Shown: positions 7,928 to 10,804 of the stretch, piece after piece
How positions within the stretch are numbered: the first letter of the stretch is position 1
Layout: each line of letters starts with the position of its first letter
Source of the DNA: Candidatus Absconditabacterales bacterium
GTDB lineage: Bacteria; Patescibacteriota; Gracilibacteria; Absconditabacterales; Absconditicoccaceae
Length of the DNA: 10,804 bases
NCBI GenBank assembly: GCA_937965925.1
Contig: CALCME010000129.1
Span: 1 to 10,804 of the forward strand
Direction of reading: 5' to 3'
Program-made: the position numbers and the translations under genes
Notes under the pieces: model-generated
Database searches by the model: none
Told to the model about the DNA's origin: nothing
The model's input: only the letters and a program-made list of their open reading frames with translations

Positions 7928-7949
7928 GGTAGCAAATATTCCTATCTAA

Positions 7950-8330
7950 TTATATTTGTTCTTCTTCTATTACTAGCAAATTATACAGTATATCAGGTGT
8001 TCCATCTCGATCACTGTATACATGAGGTATTGCTCATGTCCTTTCTATCTCCGATTGTAAGTATTTAATTCTACAACTATACACGTGAAGAGTTCACTTT
8101 ATGATTTCTATCTTTTTGTTGTCAATATCAATAATTCCTTCATCATTACAGACTACTATATAATTGTTGTTTTTATTTTCTAGTATTGAAATTAGTTCAT
8201 CAGTGCTTTTTATTTTTACTATCTCGTAGGATATTTTACCTCCTACTTTTAGATTTTTGATTTCTTCGTATTTTTCATTGGATGTATCATATATGACGAT
8301 TATTGTTTGAATATTTTTAGTTGAATTCAT
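7950..8330 (-). CDS. Small protein of unknown function
   Basis: I do not recognise this 126-aa protein. Read with TGA as a stop it would end after 78 residues (at IEIIK). Read with code 25 the TGA at 8093-8091 is Gly and the frame continues for 48 more codons to TAA at 7950. The first half looks like an alpha/beta fold: a hydrophobic strand QTIIVIYD, a Lys/Glu-rich helix, then YEIVKI, a helix ISILENK, and another strand YIVVCNDEGIID, loosely like a receiver or nucleotide-binding domain but with no motif I trust. The second half differs in composition (more Arg, His, Cys) and ends LYNLLVIEEEQI. The ATG at 8330 follows an in-frame TAA. It diverges from the coiled-coil gene with 40 bases between starts and converges with the PiT-like gene. 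Confidence 0.6.
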
Positions 8331-8370
8331 GAGAATACTCGATGATAAATTTTCTTAAGAATATGAGTAA

Positions 8371-9369
8371 ATGAAAATATTGCAAATGAGATTTTTGCGT
8401 TTTTCGTTGAAAGTTCATATACTTAGAACAATAGATTATAATGTGACAGATCCTTTAGTTGTTTTCACTAAGAAGTATGCCATTGTGAGATCGCTTTCCT
8501 TCCGAACATCAAGATGATTTTTTCATACACCACAATTGGTAGAAAATTTTGATGAAAAAGTTTCCTTACTTGAGGAGAAAGTATGATGGAAAATAGATGA
8601 TTCATATGCAATTAATTGAATTTGATTACATGATAATACAAAAGATGACGTTCTGAATCTTTCTTCATATCCTGTTTTTAATGTTCTTTTAAAAGTCTTT
8701 TGAGAAGAAAAAAAAATATGATGTCTTTGACTTATATTCTCCAAATACAGTCCAGATATTGAGAAAGAGTTTAATCTCATAAAGGAAGAAATGAAAAAAA
8801 GTACTGCTCATAGAGTACTCAAACAAGGTGTCTTCAAACTTTCTATAATAGAGCTTTGAAGAAGGGTATTAAATAATCCTGATAATTATCTTAATTGAAA
8901 AGAATTAAATATCTCAAAGTTTAAAAAAGAAAGAGAAGAAAAGCAGACTAAAAAGATGAAATTACTTCTTCAACAAGAAGACATTCAAAAAAAGATTAAA
9001 ACAAGAGAAACAATGCATACAAGTGAAATAGATTCATTAAACTCAAATATATTACTTCTTAAAAGCCAAATTAGTGATGTACAATGAGAAAAGTGATCCA
9101 AAAAATTAAGTAAAAAGAAATCGTCTCAAGTAGAAAAACTTCTGTTTTCGATAAAGAAATTAGAAAGAATGATATCTGACAAAGAATTACTTTTAGAAGA
9201 AGATATTTCATTTTTGAGTAAAAAGCATTCAATTCTTGTTTCTCAATCAATAATTGCTGAAGATGATATTGTTGATCACAATAATAATATGAACAACAAT
9301 GAACACATACTAGAAATTTTATGAGAACTCAAAAAAATGAATGAAATTAAACCTTATCTCTCTCAGTAA
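8371..9369 (+). CDS. Coiled-coil protein of unknown function
   Basis: I do not recognise this 332-aa protein. Residues 1-50 are basic and Leu/Phe rich (MKILQMRFLRFSLK...), residues 55-180 look globular, and residues about 180-285 are dense in Lys, Glu, Leu and Gln with a heptad-like spacing, as in a long coiled coil. The tail is Asn rich (DHNNNMNNNEH) and then helical to KPYLSQ. There is no signal peptide or clear transmembrane helix. Only about ten TGA codons occur over 332 residues and glycine is scarce overall, unlike the enzyme genes here; A-rich codons dominate. The ATG at 8371 directly follows an in-frame TAA; the ATG at 8386 is an alternative. Its 3' end overlaps that of the second MFS gene by 16 bases. 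It may work with the divergent small gene, but nothing in the sequence proves it. Confidence 0.72.
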
Positions 9370-10523
9370 TACCTATACAACGAATAACAGAGATTCATTC
9401 ATGCAACGGCGAAAAATATAACAGCAGTTACGAGAAATAATGTCGAGACATTGAATCGTCAAAGAATATATCATGCTCACAAGAGATAGACTGATGTGAA
9501 AAGCCTTCAACATAAATTATACAGAGAGAGTGCACTGGAAATTACTGATGAAGGAACTTCTGAAGAGATATACATAGTCATCAAGCTTCTCACAGCTGCT
9601 ATTAAATATGCGCAAACGATAAAATAGGCAAGAATAGTTCGTCGATCACCATTGGAGAGTGTATACGTAAGAATTGACATAATAAGTGTAATGAAAGCGA
9701 TCAGACTTGGTATACGATTCATCTGCTTTTCGGATAACCATTTTGAGCTATATGCTCATGCTGCACCGGCAAGGTATGTCATTCACACTGCTATAGTTAG
9801 TCGAACAACATCTACAGAAAAATACTCATAAAGACTATTGATCGTTGTTTTGATTGTTCTTGTATATCCACTGGTGATTGCATAACTTACTAGTAATATG
9901 ATAAGAATCGGTGAAGAGAACACCGTTGCAAATCATTGTTTTGCTGTTTTGAAAATATTTCCTGAGATTATGGAATGTTCTCATTTAATATGAGGATCAT
10001 CTATAGTCCGAACAAATGCTGTTCAGACAAAGCATAAGATTCCATATATGAAGACAGGTAACAAAGGTGAAATCTTGAAGAGAAATCAAGCAACGATTGC
10101 AGCACTAAACTTAGTGAGGAGTACTTTTGATTTGTAGCTTGGGTAGATGCTTTTGAAATCTGGAGTAATGCTCTTCATAAGCCCGATATCACTTCACGAT
10201 TCTAATGATGTTCATAGGGCTATAATGGTAAGTGGTATGAGGTAATATTGCCAGAGTGATACATCAATACACATTAATAAAATCCCCACCCCATTGAAGA
10301 ATGTTCATCGAAGTACTGATGTTTTGTGTCAGAAGGTATCACCTATTACTCATGTTGGATACTCAAGAACAACTACCAAAAAACTATAGAACGAGATCAA
10401 TCGCATTGCTTGAGATGTTTCAATATTTTTGCTTATCAGATATAGTGCTGCGATAGCTCATCGGAGATAAAATCCAACACACAGTTTAGAGATGAAGAAT
10501 TTTTGGTAGTTGCTCAGTTGCAT
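9354..10523 (-). CDS. MFS transporter
   Basis: A complete 389-aa major facilitator superfamily permease with about 12 hydrophobic helices; the substrate is unknown. Motif A sits at residues 58-67 (GVIGDTFGHK), between helices 2 and 3, and its first and eighth residues are TGA-encoded glycines. The eighth is the conserved one. The start MQLSNYQKFFISKL resembles MSNYRKLFIYKF of the MFS gene at the left end, and both carry GDTxGHKT, so they are paralogs. A stretch near residue 285 (SLSNGDRRTILAYF) and RSLMTMYIS later fit cytoplasmic loops and helices of the second half. More than twenty TGA codons are read as Gly. The ATG at 10523 is chosen; the frame is open further upstream to a TAG, but without an ATG. 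The stop lies inside the end of the coiled-coil gene. Confidence 0.9.
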
Positions 10524-10804
10524 AGATTGTGAAGTTTGATAAATTGAAATAAACAGATAAAGAAAAACACGTCGAATCTGACTCAGTGATCTATACAATA
10601 CAATAAACTAGTAGCGTAACTAATAATCAAAATATCCCTATTACAAAGTTATTGTTCTTTTCTTAATGACGCTGATTTGTGTTTCATTTTTGAAAGAAGT
10701 CTCTTCGTAAGTCAGATTGCTTATATTGTTGTATTTTCGGAACATATCTGACTGATCAACGATTCGTATTTAATCATTGGTTTTCCAAGAACCTTTCGAT
10801 TCCA
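10524..10804. other. No supported gene; possible end of a neighbouring gene
   Basis: This right-hand stretch holds the upstream region of the MFS gene. Two short minus-strand frames enter from the window edge: one stops with TAA at about 10721 and one runs 47 codons, with TGA as Gly, to TAA at 10663. Either could be the 3' end of a gene outside the window, but frames of this length are expected by chance in AT-rich DNA under a code with only two stops. No strong promoter or terminator is visible. Confidence 0.3.

Noticed and set aside
7928..8068. Hydrophobic plus-strand frame directly after the TAA of the PiT-like gene, as if an extra transmembrane helix were read through
   Set aside because: It has no usable start, follows a true TAA, and is antisense to the 3' half of the small minus gene, which explains its open frame.
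9507..9722. A separate small membrane protein of 71 residues
   Set aside because: It is an internal piece of the second MFS gene cut out by reading TGA as a stop.
1..10804. Widespread pseudogenes or frame decay, suggested by the many TGA codons
   Set aside because: Frames stay in phase across the TGA codons, TAA and TAG occur only at gene ends, and TGA falls on conserved glycines; recoding explains it better.

Overview
The window is AT-rich and reads sensibly only if TGA is translated as glycine (genetic code 25). With TGA as a stop, almost every gene breaks into fragments. With TGA as Gly, twelve long frames open and show recognisable family motifs, and many TGA codons fall on glycines that are nearly invariant in those families. 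TGG is kept for tryptophan. This points to a Patescibacteria/CPR bacterium of the Absconditabacteria (SR1) or Gracilibacteria (BD1-5/GN02) type. The sequence alone does not separate the two.

Layout. Positions 1-3988 (minus strand, read right to left) hold a tight cluster: two paralogous multi-pass membrane proteins (3988-3389, 3361-2756), two paralogous inositol-monophosphatase/CysQ-family phosphatases (2723-1920, 1894-1067) and an MFS transporter (1059 off the left edge). Spacings are 7-32 bases, so this is probably one operon. A minus-strand terminator at 4011-4043 separates it from two paralogous SnoaL-like (NTF2-fold) genes (5032-4664 and 4499-4104). Three adjacent gene families are thus each present as a head-to-tail pair.

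Positions 5121-5876 (plus) hold a methyltransferase-like gene whose SAM-binding motifs are degenerate. It converges on a VapBC-type toxin-antitoxin pair (minus, antitoxin 6567-6307, toxin 6277-5885). The pair is flanked by a direct repeat: the 3' end of the methyltransferase gene recurs as a broken copy at about 6647-6778. The antitoxin promoter lies inside a 10-base inverted repeat.

Positions 6944-7927 (plus) encode a membrane protein resembling phosphate transporters of the PiT type. A small unrecognised gene (8330-7950, minus) and an unrecognised coiled-coil gene (8371-9369, plus) diverge from a 40-base gap. A second MFS transporter (10523-9354, minus) overlaps the coiled-coil gene tail to tail by 16 bases. 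I found no rRNA, tRNA, CRISPR array or transposase. The last 281 bases hold no gene I can support.
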